Virus record (IMG/VR): IMGVR_UViG_3300020469_000247
Location: 1 to 24,992 of that record
Direction: 5' to 3' (one strand)
Source: a virus
DNA: 24,992 bases
Part shown: positions 1 through 8,267 of the stretch, piece by piece
How the letters are laid out: each line of letters begins with the position of its first letter
How positions within the stretch are numbered: the first letter of the stretch is position 1
Notes under the pieces: model-generated
What the model saw: the letters and a program-made list of their open reading frames with translations, nothing else
Database searches by the model: none
Told to the model about the DNA's origin: nothing
Translations under genes and position numbers: made by a program

Positions 1-1278
1 CTTCGTTTCTTAACTAAGACAATCTATGGGGCTAGGGGCCGTAAGTTACGGCCTATTGAAGTCCATGACATGGCTTGTGTTATTGCTAATGCTGTGATTG
101 TAGGTGGCGTTCGTCGTTCAGCTATGATCTCCCTTTCTGATCTTAAAGATCATGAGATGGCTAATGCAAAAAGCGGTAACTGGTGGGAAGCGCATCCTCA
201 TAGAGCGCTTGCTAACAACTCTGCTGTCTATACAAGCAAACCACAAATGGACGAGTTTATGGAAGAGTGGCTACGTATTTACCGAAGTTATTCGGGTGAA
301 CGTGGCATCTTTAATCGTGAAGCTGCTCAAGGGGGTAGTCGTGGTGATGAACACTTTGGCACAAACCCATGTGGTGAGATTACTCTAAGACCTATGCAGT
401 TCTGTAATCTAACAGAGGTTGTACTTAGAGATGGTGACAAGGCTTCTTGTATTGAGGATAAAATAAAAGCAGCTACAATCATTGGTTGTATTCAGGCAAC
501 GTGTACTAAATTTCCTTATCTTCGTAAGAAGTGGACAGCAAATACAGAAGAAGAAGCTCTGTTAGGAGTTTCTCTTACTGGCATAGCTGACTTTAAACCT
601 ACTGATAAAGAATATGTAAAGTGGCGAAAGATTGCTCATGATACTGCTAAAGATTACCATAAGCCGTTAGGTATTAATATGCCCGCTGCAATTACTACGG
701 TAAAGCCCAGTGGAACAGTATCTTGTTTAGTTGATTCTAGTTCAGGTATTCATGAGAGATGGTCGCAATACTACATTCGTCGAGTGCGAATGGATGTTAA
801 AGATCCTATGTGTTTGTTAATGAAGGACTCAGGTATTCCTGGTGCTCCTTGTGTTAATAATCCTCTTAATACCTATGTGTTTGATTTCCCTATTGGAATT
901 AATAGGGCTGTAAATGAATTCAGCGCTTCTGGCCAGCTTTATAACTGGTCTGTTGTTAAGAAATCGTATACAGATCACAACCCTTCTGTTACAATTACAT
1001 ACAAACCAGAAGAGTATATGTCACTAGGATCTGACCTTTATGGAAAGTATTGGGATATTGCTCAAGGTCTTTCGTTCTTACCAAGAACAGATCATGTATA
1101 TCGGCAAGCTCCCTACGAAACTATAACAAAAGATCAGTACCAAAAACTTGCAAAAGTAATGCCAACAGTTGATTGGACATTGCTAGGTAAATACGAATTA
1201 GAAGACAACACTAAATCAAGTCAAGCTTTTGCTTGTACTGGTGGGTCTTGTGAAATTGTAGATACCACAGAAAACTAA
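1..1278 (+). CDS. Class II (B12-dependent) ribonucleotide reductase, C-terminal part (5' end outside window)
   Basis: The frame is open from base 1, so this is the last 425 residues of a longer protein. It reduces ribonucleotides to deoxyribonucleotides with adenosylcobalamin, supplying dNTPs for phage replication. The sequence shows the active-site motif NPCGE (Asn codon 364-366, Cys 370-372, Glu 376-378) and the second redox Cys exactly 11 residues after the first (codon 403-405), the spacing of Cys408/Cys419 in the Lactobacillus leichmannii enzyme. A KPSGTVS motif lies near 700-722. The C-terminal thiol shuttle is CTGGSC (Cys codons 1234-1236 and 1249-1251), again with the spacing of the L. 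leichmannii pair 731/736. All catalytic residues expected in this part are present, so it should be functional. The tail after the last Cys is only eight residues. Class II enzymes need no oxygen and no second subunit, and are frequent in marine podoviruses. A strong terminator follows at once, separating it from the head genes. Confidence 0.95.
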   Translation, partial: LRFLTKTIYGARGRKLRPIEVHDMACVIANAVIVGGVRRSAMISLSDLKDHEMANAKSGNWWEAHPHRALANNSAVYTSKPQMDEFMEEWLRIYRSYSGERGIFNREAAQGGSRGDEHFGTNPCGEITLRPMQFCNLTEVVLRDGDKASCIEDKIKAATIIGCIQATCTKFPYLRKKWTANTEEEALLGVSLTGIADFKPTDKEYVKWRKIAHDTAKDYHKPLGINMPAAITTVKPSGTVSCLVDSSSGIHERWSQYYIRRVRMDVKDPMCLLMKDSGIPGAPCVNNPLNTYVFDFPIGINRAVNEFSASGQLYNWSVVKKSYTDHNPSVTITYKPEEYMSLGSDLYGKYWDIAQGLSFLPRTDHVYRQAPYETITKDQYQKLAKVMPTVDWTLLGKYELEDNTKSSQAFACTGGSCEIVDTTEN

Positions 1279-1280
1279 TT

Positions 1281-1317
1281 ATAGCTAGGTTCTCGAAAGA
1301 GGATCTAGCTATTTTTT
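1281..1317 (+). terminator. Rho-independent terminator after the ribonucleotide reductase gene
   Basis: Perfect 8-bp stem ATAGCTAG (1281-1288) / CTAGCTAT (1305-1312), extended inward by six more pairs including two G-U, capped by a GAAA tetraloop closed by C-G (1294-1299). It is followed by a run of six T (1312-1317). It begins two bases after the reductase stop codon. Confidence 0.92.
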
Positions 1318-1339
1318 CGATCTAATATGGAGAACACAC

Positions 1340-1594
1340 ATGTCTTATTTAGGTATGGAGGCTATTTTACACCGCCTTCGTAATGGAGTTACTATGCTGT
1401 CTCCAGGAGAACAGCGAACAATTTTAAATCATTTGGTGGAAGAAGTAGATGAGCTTAAGCGACAAGTTAAAAGCCTTCGTGGACCCGAATCTTCCGGCGG
1501 TTCTGAAGAAAAGAATCCCGGAGATAGAGTACGTCGAGGAAGAAAGCCCAAACAAGACTCAAACGAGGCTGGCTCGACGACAGGGAATGCTTGA
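1340..1594 (+). CDS. Hypothetical protein, 84 aa, with predicted coiled-coil segment
   Basis: First gene after the terminator. The start at 1340 has a good ribosome site (GGAG at 1329-1332, 7-base spacer). Residues about 20-46 (PGEQRTILNHLVEEVDELKR and on) look like an amphipathic helix or coiled coil. The second half is low-complexity, rich in Ser, Gly, Glu, Lys and Arg. I do not recognise a family. Its last 146 bases overlap a second ORF in another frame (1449-1643). The low-complexity C-terminus is what one would expect if the second frame carries the stronger coding constraint there. It could be a small accessory or regulatory protein of the head operon; no function is claimed. Confidence 0.6.
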   Translation: MSYLGMEAILHRLRNGVTMLSPGEQRTILNHLVEEVDELKRQVKSLRGPESSGGSEEKNPGDRVRRGRKPKQDSNEAGSTTGNA

Positions 1595-1643
1595 TCTAGT
1601 AATTATTCTTGAAGCCATGATACGAGAACAGGAACGTAACTAA
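1449..1643 (+). CDS. Hypothetical protein, 64 aa, overlapping the upstream gene in another frame
   Basis: Starts inside the preceding gene (ATG 1449, with GGAAGAAG about 5 bases upstream) and ends in TAATG, so the next gene's ATG (1643) shares its stop codon. That arrangement suggests translational coupling. The protein looks well composed: an N-terminal amphipathic piece (MSLSDKLKAFVDPNLPAVLK), an acidic linker, then a C-terminal amphipathic helix (RRQGMLDLVIILEAMIREQE). No family recognised. Its coupling to the 403-aa gene and the overlap with the 84-aa gene suggest both frames are used. If only one is real in the overlap, I favour this one for 1500-1594. Confidence 0.6.
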   Translation: MSLSDKLKAFVDPNLPAVLKKRIPEIEYVEEESPNKTQTRLARRQGMLDLVIILEAMIREQERN

Positions 1644-2854
1644 TGTCTATTTTTTTAAATGACGCTTATAGAAGACAGGGTATTATATACCAAGGCGCTT
1701 CTAGAGGAGATAGTCAAGGAATTGCAGACCACTTTTCAGCCCGCTTGGGGTCTCGTATGGGTAGAATGGCTAGCGAATCTTCTTTAAGAACTGATGAATT
1801 AACAAGTGATTTTAATGAATTCGGTTTAGAAAACCTATACGATGATAGAAATAAACAAATTTCAGATGAAGCTCAAAAGCTTTCTACGGAAGGCGCTGCT
1901 TTTGTTCTTAAATCTAAGGCATCTTCTCCTGCTAAATCAGAGAGCGAGTATGTTAGACGAACAATGCAAAGAAGACAAACTCTTCAGCAGGCAAAAAGAA
2001 AACTAGAAAAAGCTAATGAGCTTTATAAAAATGTAGGCTCTTCTTTTAGATTTGAAGAAACAGGTTACACAGCTTTAAATGAAGACGCAAAACAGTTTTA
2101 TAGTCAGTTTGATCAACAAATCGCTGAGCGTCAGGCTTCTTATGCTTCAATGTATGGTTATAAAGACTTCGATTCCCTAAATGAAGGGTACGGTGCAGGC
2201 CAGGATTTTAGTATAAACTTTCGAAACATGACTGAAGAAGAGCAAGCTCAGTATATAGAGTATTTTGGCGACCCTAGTGAAGAAGGCCATGCGGTAAATC
2301 TGGACCCTTATGGAGAGTTTTCTGGCGGCAGCGTTGGAGGTGCTATTGGTTATGGTGCGAATGAAGCCCGAAGAAATTTTATAAGAAATTATATTGAATC
2401 AGGTCGAGATGCTCGCATAGGCCAAAGAGATATAATGGATATGATTATGTCTGATTTAACTGGCATAAGCTCTGGAGATTTGGGTCGTCTAAACTTATAC
2501 GATGGTGGTGGCGGACTAGGCAATCCACAATCTTATACTGAAGATCAAATGGCAGGCTTAAGAGAATTTTATGCTACATCAGGTGTTGCTGGAATAAGAA
2601 ACGCTAACGAAAAAGCTAGGCTTGAAGATGAGTTTCGTCGTAAAGCCGCAATTGATGCAGCCACTAGCGCAACAGCTTCTCAAAAAGGCATGGGTAAAGC
2701 AGCCTCACAATCAATAGGTGAAACTACTGAAGGCATTCAAATGCAATTAAGAGAACTTGATGAGCGATTTATGAAAAACATTGGCTCGTTTAGAAGCGCG
2801 CCTAAAAAACGAAAAGTGCCTAAGATTTCCTTTACGGAAGGTAGGCCTGTTTAG
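1643..2854 (+). CDS. Uncharacterised 403-aa protein upstream of the portal gene (possible virion protein)
   Basis: I do not recognise this protein. It is hydrophilic with no signal peptide or membrane segment. It has a long charged helical stretch (residues about 55-150, rich in Lys, Gln and Glu), a Gly-rich middle (about 220-290, including DGGGGLGNPQ), and a basic C-terminus (APKKRKVPK). The ATG overlaps the previous stop (TAATG). It lies two genes upstream of the portal in a head operon, so a structural or ejection role is plausible, but that rests on position alone. T7 has no equivalent directly upstream of gp8 of this size. Confidence 0.8.
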   Translation: MSIFLNDAYRRQGIIYQGASRGDSQGIADHFSARLGSRMGRMASESSLRTDELTSDFNEFGLENLYDDRNKQISDEAQKLSTEGAAFVLKSKASSPAKSESEYVRRTMQRRQTLQQAKRKLEKANELYKNVGSSFRFEETGYTALNEDAKQFYSQFDQQIAERQASYASMYGYKDFDSLNEGYGAGQDFSINFRNMTEEEQAQYIEYFGDPSEEGHAVNLDPYGEFSGGSVGGAIGYGANEARRNFIRNYIESGRDARIGQRDIMDMIMSDLTGISSGDLGRLNLYDGGGGLGNPQSYTEDQMAGLREFYATSGVAGIRNANEKARLEDEFRRKAAIDAATSATASQKGMGKAASQSIGETTEGIQMQLRELDERFMKNIGSFRSAPKKRKVPKISFTEGRPV

Positions 2855-2865
2855 GAGATATTATT

Positions 2866-3282
2866 ATGGGCGGCGGTGCTCCAAGTATTGATGGCGGTAT
2901 GAGTGAAGAGCAGTATAGAAGACTGCAAATGGAAGAACGACAATTTATGGTTGAACAAGAAGAGCGGCAAATGTCTTTGATGAACGAGATGGAAGATAAA
3001 CGTGTTCAAAGAGAAAAGGCTGAAATGCAAAAGCAAGAAAGACTTCGTAGTAAAGAAGAAGAAGCTTTGTCTGCTCTTGAAGCTACTATTGGAGATGAAG
3101 TAGCTGAGTTTGGAAAACAAAATGATAAAGAAGATAAGGATCTAGTTATGGATTTTTACGGTAGTTTAGCGAAAAATAATCCAGGTGTTACTACAGATCC
3201 GCAAGGAGGGTCTATGCAAGGCCCTACTGGCACATATAGCACTGGTACAAGTGGTGGAAGAGCTGGAGGTAGACCCAGATGA
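2866..3282 (+). CDS. Hypothetical 138-aa coiled-coil protein next to the portal
   Basis: Good ribosome site (AGGAG about 8 bases before ATG 2866). Residues about 15-105 are almost entirely Glu, Gln, Lys, Arg and Met (for example EEQYRRLQMEERQFMVEQEE) and should form a long charged coiled coil. The last 30 residues are Gly/Ser/Thr-rich and probably disordered. The stop overlaps the portal start (ATGA at 3279-3282), so the two are likely translated together. Small coiled-coil proteins beside the portal often act in head assembly or as head-tail adaptors, but I see no motif that assigns this one. Confidence 0.75.
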   Translation: MGGGAPSIDGGMSEEQYRRLQMEERQFMVEQEERQMSLMNEMEDKRVQREKAEMQKQERLRSKEEEALSALEATIGDEVAEFGKQNDKEDKDLVMDFYGSLAKNNPGVTTDPQGGSMQGPTGTYSTGTSGGRAGGRPR

Positions 3283-4895
3283 ATTTAGCTAGTGAACTTG
3301 AAGGCACTATTGCTGATCGGTTTTCTGAGCTAGATTCACGACGACGTTCTAAGCTTGATAGAGCTAGGGAATGTGCTTTGTTAACTCTTCCGGGTTTAAT
3401 GCCTCCAGAAAATTGGTCTGAGGAATATGAATTACCTCAGCCTTATTCTTCTGTGGGTTCTCGCGGAGTTACAGCTTTAGCCTCACGAATGCTTTCAGCT
3501 TTGATCCCATTAAACGACCTTCCGTTTTTTACTTTTGGTTTAAAATCAGGAGTAGAACCAGAAGTTGATACATCTAACTTACTTAACTCTATGTCTATGC
3601 AAGTCTACGAAAAGATGCGTAGTAAAAACATACGAGAATCTTTTTTCCAGGCTCTTCAAAGCCTTATTGTAGTAGGTGATGTAGCTGTTAAATTAGAAGA
3701 AGACTTTACTATTCGTTGTATTCGTTTTGATCACTACGTAGCTATAAGAGACGTAGTGGGTGATTTGGTAGAGTTTATTCATCTAGAGTTTGTTCCTGAT
3801 GAAACACCTTTACCCGTAGATTCTCAAGAAAGCTATGGGTTTGGTATGTGGAATCGCAATGGGTTTAAAACTATTTTCTGTCGTTACGTATTAGACGAAG
3901 ATGGGAAATGGCATGGTAGAAAAGAAGACTATGAAGGTACTGTAATTGATGAAGGTATATTTGAAGTCTTCCCTTATGCAGTTTTACGATGGAACTCTGT
4001 AGTTAGTGAAAACTATGGTAGAGCTAAGTGTGAAGAAATCTACGGAGATTTAAAAACACTAGAAGCTTATACAGAAAGTCTTATTAACAGCATGGGAGCG
4101 GCGTCTACTTTCTTTATGGGAGTTTCGCCTACTGGCGTTACAGAGCTAACTGATTTAGCTGAAGCTCAAAACGGCGAGTGGGTAGCGGCTAGAGCAGAAG
4201 ACATGTATGTCATTTCTCCTGCTCAGACTATGAATCCTCAGATACAGCAGACACAGAGTAGTGTTGAAATGATGCGTAGAGAAATTGGCGAAGCTTTCTT
4301 AATGAACAGAGGTTCTATTAGAAATGCAGAGCGAGTTACGGCTACAGAAGTTCGTATGATTGGACAAGAATTAGAGCAGGTCTTAGGCGGAGCGTTTAGC
4401 TCAATTGCAAGAGATCTTTTAGTTCCTATGATTAAAAGAACTGTATACCTTATGGTTGAGGCTGGTGAAATCGATACTCGTTTAGCAACTGATTTCTTTG
4501 ATAACGAAGGAAGACTTTCGTTTGATATTATTACAGGATTACAGGCGTTAAGCAGAGATACAGAACTACAAAAGCTTATGCAAATGGGTGAAATGGTTCG
4601 TAACCTACCTGAACAAGCAATTCAACACTTTAAATTTGACGAGTATGGCAGAGCTTTAATCTCAGCTCTTGGTTTTGATCCTTCTAATTGGGTGAAAACT
4701 CCTGAAGATCTAGAAGAAGAGAAGAGAAAAGTTATGCAAGAACAGCAAGAAATGCAAATTACTGGAGCTGCCGGACAAGGTATGGCTCAAGGAGTTGGGC
4801 AGGCTACAGGCGCTGCTGTACAACAAATGGCTCCTCAGGTTATGGAACAAATAATGGCAGGTGGAGCAGCTCCTGTACAAGGAGGTTCAATGTGA
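3279..4895 (+). CDS. Portal (head-tail connector) protein, T7 gp8-like
   Basis: Forms the ring at the head vertex through which DNA is packaged and ejected. At 538 aa it is almost the size of T7 gp8 (536 aa). Recognisable family landmarks are RARECALLTLPGLMPPENW (about 28-46), then PYSSVGSRGVTALASRML (about 55-72); SENYGRAKCEEIYGDLKTLE (about 243-262); and ERVTATEVRMIGQELEQVLG followed by a Pro-containing helix (about 351-385). The C-terminus is Glu/Gln-rich then Gly/Ala-rich, as is common in this family. The start is the ATG overlapping the previous stop. It sits in the usual portal-scaffold-capsid order, with two extra genes between portal and scaffold. Confidence 0.93.
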   Translation: MNLASELEGTIADRFSELDSRRRSKLDRARECALLTLPGLMPPENWSEEYELPQPYSSVGSRGVTALASRMLSALIPLNDLPFFTFGLKSGVEPEVDTSNLLNSMSMQVYEKMRSKNIRESFFQALQSLIVVGDVAVKLEEDFTIRCIRFDHYVAIRDVVGDLVEFIHLEFVPDETPLPVDSQESYGFGMWNRNGFKTIFCRYVLDEDGKWHGRKEDYEGTVIDEGIFEVFPYAVLRWNSVVSENYGRAKCEEIYGDLKTLEAYTESLINSMGAASTFFMGVSPTGVTELTDLAEAQNGEWVAARAEDMYVISPAQTMNPQIQQTQSSVEMMRREIGEAFLMNRGSIRNAERVTATEVRMIGQELEQVLGGAFSSIARDLLVPMIKRTVYLMVEAGEIDTRLATDFFDNEGRLSFDIITGLQALSRDTELQKLMQMGEMVRNLPEQAIQHFKFDEYGRALISALGFDPSNWVKTPEDLEEEKRKVMQEQQEMQITGAAGQGMAQGVGQATGAAVQQMAPQVMEQIMAGGAAPVQGGSM

Positions 4896-5155
4896 CTCTT
4901 AGTAAAAGCGCTCAATATTATAGAAAAAATAAAAAGGCGCGCGAAAAAAAGAAGAGTTACGATACGACGTATCACAAATCCGCAGCGCGTCGTCAATACC
5001 GTTCTGAATTAAATAAAGAAAATCGTCGTCGTGGTACTTATGGAAATGGCGACAATAAAGATCTCTCTCACACGAAACGGGGCGGTATGGTTATGGAATC
5101 TATGTCTAAAAATAGAGCCCGGCAAGGCGCGGGCGGAAAACGAAAAAGGAAATAA
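4892..5155 (+). CDS. Small basic protein, 87 aa, GTG start; conserved-looking but of unknown function
   Basis: No ATG is usable, but GTG 4892 follows a perfect AAGGAGG (4879-4885) at 6 bases, which decides the start. It overlaps the portal stop by four bases. The protein is very basic (many Lys/Arg, almost no hydrophobic core). Its pattern SAQYYRKNKKAREKKKSYD, then RSELNKENRRRGTYGNGD and a DLSHTKRGG segment, resembles, from memory, a short uncharacterised protein carried by many marine phages near structural genes. It may bind nucleic acid. No catalytic residues of a known nuclease family are visible. Confidence 0.85.
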   Translation: MTLSKSAQYYRKNKKAREKKKSYDTTYHKSAARRQYRSELNKENRRRGTYGNGDNKDLSHTKRGGMVMESMSKNRARQGAGGKRKRK

Positions 5156-5157
5156 AA

Positions 5158-5871
5158 ATGACTGCATTTACTTTTAATGCTTCTATCTCTAAAGCAGCTA
5201 GAGGTATTGATCAATGTTTAATTGCTGTTACAGATGGTGATTTAGCAACGGCTGATCAGTTCACTGCCGGAGAAACTTTTTCTCTCGGTTACGGAACTCA
5301 AGGACCTATTAGAAAATTTATTTTATCAGACACTAGTGAAGCTGGTCCTGCTACAGGTACAATCGTAGCTGCTGATACAATTCTTGCAGACAACGGTGGA
5401 AGCGCTGATACTGTAGCTGGAGCTGGTAATGTAGGCGCTATTGCAGTAGGGGTTGGTTTAAACGATGCAACTCAGTTTGAAATGCTTGTTGAAATAAAAG
5501 CCGCTTTAGAGCATCCTAATGCTTTTGGACCCGACTTTTTTGATGTATCAAGTATGCCCGGATCAGCGGCTGATGGTGGCCAGTTCTTAACCCTAGAAGT
5601 TGAAGGAAGAGTAGCTTTTGGGGAAGATTTTAGCGAGATTGGTGAGATTGGTATTGTTCATACCCCGGCAGATCAAACTAAAATGAATCGAGTATTTTGG
5701 GAAAATTATTCTAATAAGTTAGATGATGATACCGCAATGTCAACAGTATTACAAGAACGAATGGGAACTGCTGATGCTAACGCTTCTGGTGGTTTTGATA
5801 TAGCAAGTACATCAGAATACGAAGATAAGTTTTTACCTACGTTATTTGCATTTAAAAAGAAAGTAAAGTAA
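5158..5871 (+). CDS. Uncharacterised 237-aa protein between portal and scaffold (possible head or decoration protein)
   Basis: Ribosome site AAGGAAATAAAA directly before ATG 5158, two bases after the previous stop. The protein is acidic and Ala/Gly/Asp-rich in the middle (residues about 60-100), with short beta-prone stretches (GQFLTLEVEGRVAFGEDF, about 141-158) and a basic end (FKKKVK). No signal or membrane segment. I do not recognise the family. Its position between portal and scaffold, and its composition, suggest a head-associated or decoration protein, but this is inference from context only. The gene is followed after one base by the scaffold gene. Confidence 0.75.
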   Translation: MTAFTFNASISKAARGIDQCLIAVTDGDLATADQFTAGETFSLGYGTQGPIRKFILSDTSEAGPATGTIVAADTILADNGGSADTVAGAGNVGAIAVGVGLNDATQFEMLVEIKAALEHPNAFGPDFFDVSSMPGSAADGGQFLTLEVEGRVAFGEDFSEIGEIGIVHTPADQTKMNRVFWENYSNKLDDDTAMSTVLQERMGTADANASGGFDIASTSEYEDKFLPTLFAFKKKVK

Positions 5872-5872
5872 T

Positions 5873-6757
5873 ATGAATGAAGAGAACACACAAAATATTG
5901 AGTCTACTGAAACCGAAGCACCTGTTACTCCTGTTGCTCCTGAACCTGGTTCTGCTGAGTATAATGCTCGCATGGCAGCTGAAGGAGCCACTGCGTTAGG
6001 AGATGTGCCAGATAAGTTTAAGAATGAAGATGGTACAGTAAACATGGAAGCATTTACTCAGTCCTACATGGAACTAGAGAAACAATTCCATGCTCCAAAA
6101 GAAGAAACCGTTGTTGAAGAAGCTTCTAACACCGAAACTTCTGATGGACCTGATGCAGTTGTTGATGAATTACGTGTCCCTGATGTTGAGTCAGCTGATG
6201 ATGTAGTTACTGAAGCAGCTAATGTAGGCATAACAAAAGAAGATCTTGGATCTATGACTGCTGAGCTTATGAAAACAGGCGAGATTAATTCAGATCAAAG
6301 AGCTTCTTTAAATGCTAAGGGTGTTGACGACGTTGTTATTGATGCTGTTGTTGAGGGCCAAAAGGCTCGTATGCGTGCTCAGTATGCAACTGCTTCGGAA
6401 TATGTAGGCGGTTCAGAAAGACTGTCAAAAATTTTTGGGTGGGCTGCTCATAATCTTGATGAAAATCAGAGAGCCCACATTAATGCTGGCTTAGCTGGCG
6501 ATGCAAGTGAAATCACGTTAAGAGGACTTGCTTCTATGTACGATAAGGCAATACAAAGCGATCCTGCTAGTATGGAAATGAGATCAAGCGTCAAGCCTTC
6601 TCAAAACCCAGCTGGTCGGGAAGTAGTTCAAGGTTTTTCTACAAAAGCCGAGTATTACGAGTCGTATGAAACTTTATTAAAAAATCCTCATGATACAAAA
6701 CTACGTGGTCAGATTGAAGAACGTATGCAATTAACTGATTGGTCTATTATTCAGTAA
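5873..6757 (+). CDS. Capsid assembly scaffolding protein
   Basis: Internal scaffold that guides capsid shell assembly and is absent from mature heads. It is strongly acidic (rich in Glu, Asp, Ala, Thr) and predicted helical, and carries the family hallmark DVPDKFKNEDGTVNMEAF (about 44-61) followed by SYMELEKQ, seen in T7-like scaffold proteins. The C-terminus is less acidic and contains basic residues, as expected for the capsid-binding end. The start is one base after the previous stop. The gene lies directly before the major capsid gene, in the canonical order. Confidence 0.88.
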   Translation: MNEENTQNIESTETEAPVTPVAPEPGSAEYNARMAAEGATALGDVPDKFKNEDGTVNMEAFTQSYMELEKQFHAPKEETVVEEASNTETSDGPDAVVDELRVPDVESADDVVTEAANVGITKEDLGSMTAELMKTGEINSDQRASLNAKGVDDVVIDAVVEGQKARMRAQYATASEYVGGSERLSKIFGWAAHNLDENQRAHINAGLAGDASEITLRGLASMYDKAIQSDPASMEMRSSVKPSQNPAGREVVQGFSTKAEYYESYETLLKNPHDTKLRGQIEERMQLTDWSIIQ

Positions 6758-6884
6758 GCTACTCTACGGATATAGTAAACTAAATAAGAAACAACGGCCC
6801 GCAAGGATAACCGTAATTAGATAATTAACATTTTTTGATCTACTTGCAACTTTAAACTAAACTAATTAATTAAGGATAACTACA
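6758..6884 (+). promoter_or_regulatory. AT-rich leader before the capsid gene; possible sigma70-like promoter
   Basis: The 127 bases between scaffold and capsid carry no ORF. The stretch is AT-rich and includes two copies of TAAACTAAA (6776-6784 and 6853-6861). TTGATC (6835-6840) and TAAACT (6858-6863) are spaced 17 bases apart, matching the -35 and -10 consensus at 4 of 6 positions each, which is weak. AAGGA at 6872-6876 is the capsid ribosome site (8-base spacer). A separate capsid promoter would fit the need for high expression, but the boxes are poor and a phage-specific promoter cannot be excluded. Confidence 0.25.
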
Positions 6885-8261
6885 ATGGCTAATGTCCCAT
6901 TTGCCGCCCCGAGTAATATTTACGGGCGTACTAGTGATACCGTAGGCGCAGGTGCTGGTCAGCGTTTAGCTGCCACTACTGGTGGTGCTGAAGGTACTAA
7001 CAAACTATGGCTTCCTATTTGGTCAGGCGAAGTAATTCGTGCTTATGATCAGTATCGTATCTTTGAACCAATGGTCGAATCTCGAACCATTGCTTCTGGT
7101 AAGATTATGGAATTCCCAATTACCGGAACCGCTGCACTTAAAACTGCATGGGGTGCTGGTGAAGAACTTCTTGGTAACGTTGATAACCACGTTTCGAAGA
7201 CAATTGCTGTCCAGCTTGATGCTCGACCCATTGCTTCGCACTTTGAAATTGACAACATTGACCTTATGATTAGCCAGTGGGAGTTCCGTTCGGAGCTTGC
7301 CCGTCAGGCTGGTCAGACTCTTGCTAACGCTAGAGATCTTCAGGTTGGTGCATTCTTAGTTCGAGCAGGTGCTGAGTCTCTTGTTGCATCTGATCCTCGT
7401 CTTGCAGCTAGTGCTACTAGCAGTAAGTGGCGTAACAGTCTTAAGCTTTCCCCGTTCTTCCATGTTGGTGGAGCTCTTAGCTCTGCTACTGAGAACACTG
7501 TAAGCAAGGCTGATCTAGCACACTTAGGTAAGACCGCTTCTACCGATGCTCAGAGAGCTTCTGCTGCTCTTGCACTTCTTGAGTGCGTTGAAGAGTTTAT
7601 GGTTCACCTTCAGGAAATCAACGCCCCTGGTGGCGGAGTCTTCTGTGCTGTAACTCCTCAGACTTTCCAAGACATTCGTGCTCTTGGTGTAGCTCGTAGC
7701 TCTGCTGACCTAGCTGGTGGCGCTGGTCGTCCTCTATTCGGCGGCGTAGCTGAAGCTGGTGGTCTTGGTGCTCCTCTTAGCGAAGGTATGATGGCTCTTA
7801 CTGACTCTCTTGAGTACATGGGCTGCAGCATTGTTAAGACTAACCTTATGCCTAACATGGATGCCTCAAAGAGTGGTTATAACATTGGCGAAGCTCGCTA
7901 TAACCTTAACTTCTCTGATGCTCCTCACGATAACTCTAACGTCGAATACGGTACTGCTGTTAACGATGCAGTCGATGGTCTAGGTGTTGGTGCTATTATC
8001 TGGCAGAGCGGTGCAGTTGCTTCTATTCAGAAGACTGGTCTCAAGGTTGACACTGTTGATGATGTCCGTCGTAACACTGTATTTACCGTTGCTTCGATGA
8101 TGAGCGGTACAGGCGTTCTTAAGCCTGAGTGTGCTTCGATTGTTTCGACTGTTGATATTGGTGCTGTCTCTTCTGGTAGTCAAACTGATGACTCTCGTGC
8201 TCAGATGCGCGAAATGCTCGGTATGACCGCAGAATATGGTACTCTAGTAAGCAACTCTTGA
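6885..8261 (+). CDS. Major capsid protein (T7 gp10A-like, HK97 fold)
   Basis: Builds the icosahedral shell. At 458 aa it is longer than T7 gp10A (345 aa). The N-terminal region with GTNKLWLPIWSGEVIRAYDQ (about 37-56), the RTIASGKIMEFPITGTA segment (about 67-83), and the placement directly after the scaffold support the call. Codon use differs from the neighbours: CTT, GCT, CGT, AAG and C-ending codons dominate, which fits very high expression. The gene ends in tandem stops in frame (TGA TAG, 8259-8264), so simple readthrough into a longer form is unlikely. A structured leader and a strong terminator follow. Confidence 0.92.
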   Translation: MANVPFAAPSNIYGRTSDTVGAGAGQRLAATTGGAEGTNKLWLPIWSGEVIRAYDQYRIFEPMVESRTIASGKIMEFPITGTAALKTAWGAGEELLGNVDNHVSKTIAVQLDARPIASHFEIDNIDLMISQWEFRSELARQAGQTLANARDLQVGAFLVRAGAESLVASDPRLAASATSSKWRNSLKLSPFFHVGGALSSATENTVSKADLAHLGKTASTDAQRASAALALLECVEEFMVHLQEINAPGGGVFCAVTPQTFQDIRALGVARSSADLAGGAGRPLFGGVAEAGGLGAPLSEGMMALTDSLEYMGCSIVKTNLMPNMDASKSGYNIGEARYNLNFSDAPHDNSNVEYGTAVNDAVDGLGVGAIIWQSGAVASIQKTGLKVDTVDDVRRNTVFTVASMMSGTGVLKPECASIVSTVDIGAVSSGSQTDDSRAQMREMLGMTAEYGTLVSNS

Positions 8262-8267
8262 TAGTTT

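Noticed and set aside
2796-2830. PKKRKV at the C-terminus of the 403-aa protein resembles a eukaryotic nuclear localisation signal
   Set aside because: A short basic run is common by chance, and the rest of the genome is clearly a bacterial virus.
7023-7858. Several open frames of 66-76 codons on both strands inside the capsid gene
   Set aside because: They are shadows caused by the capsid gene's strong codon bias; none has a ribosome site or a recognisable product.
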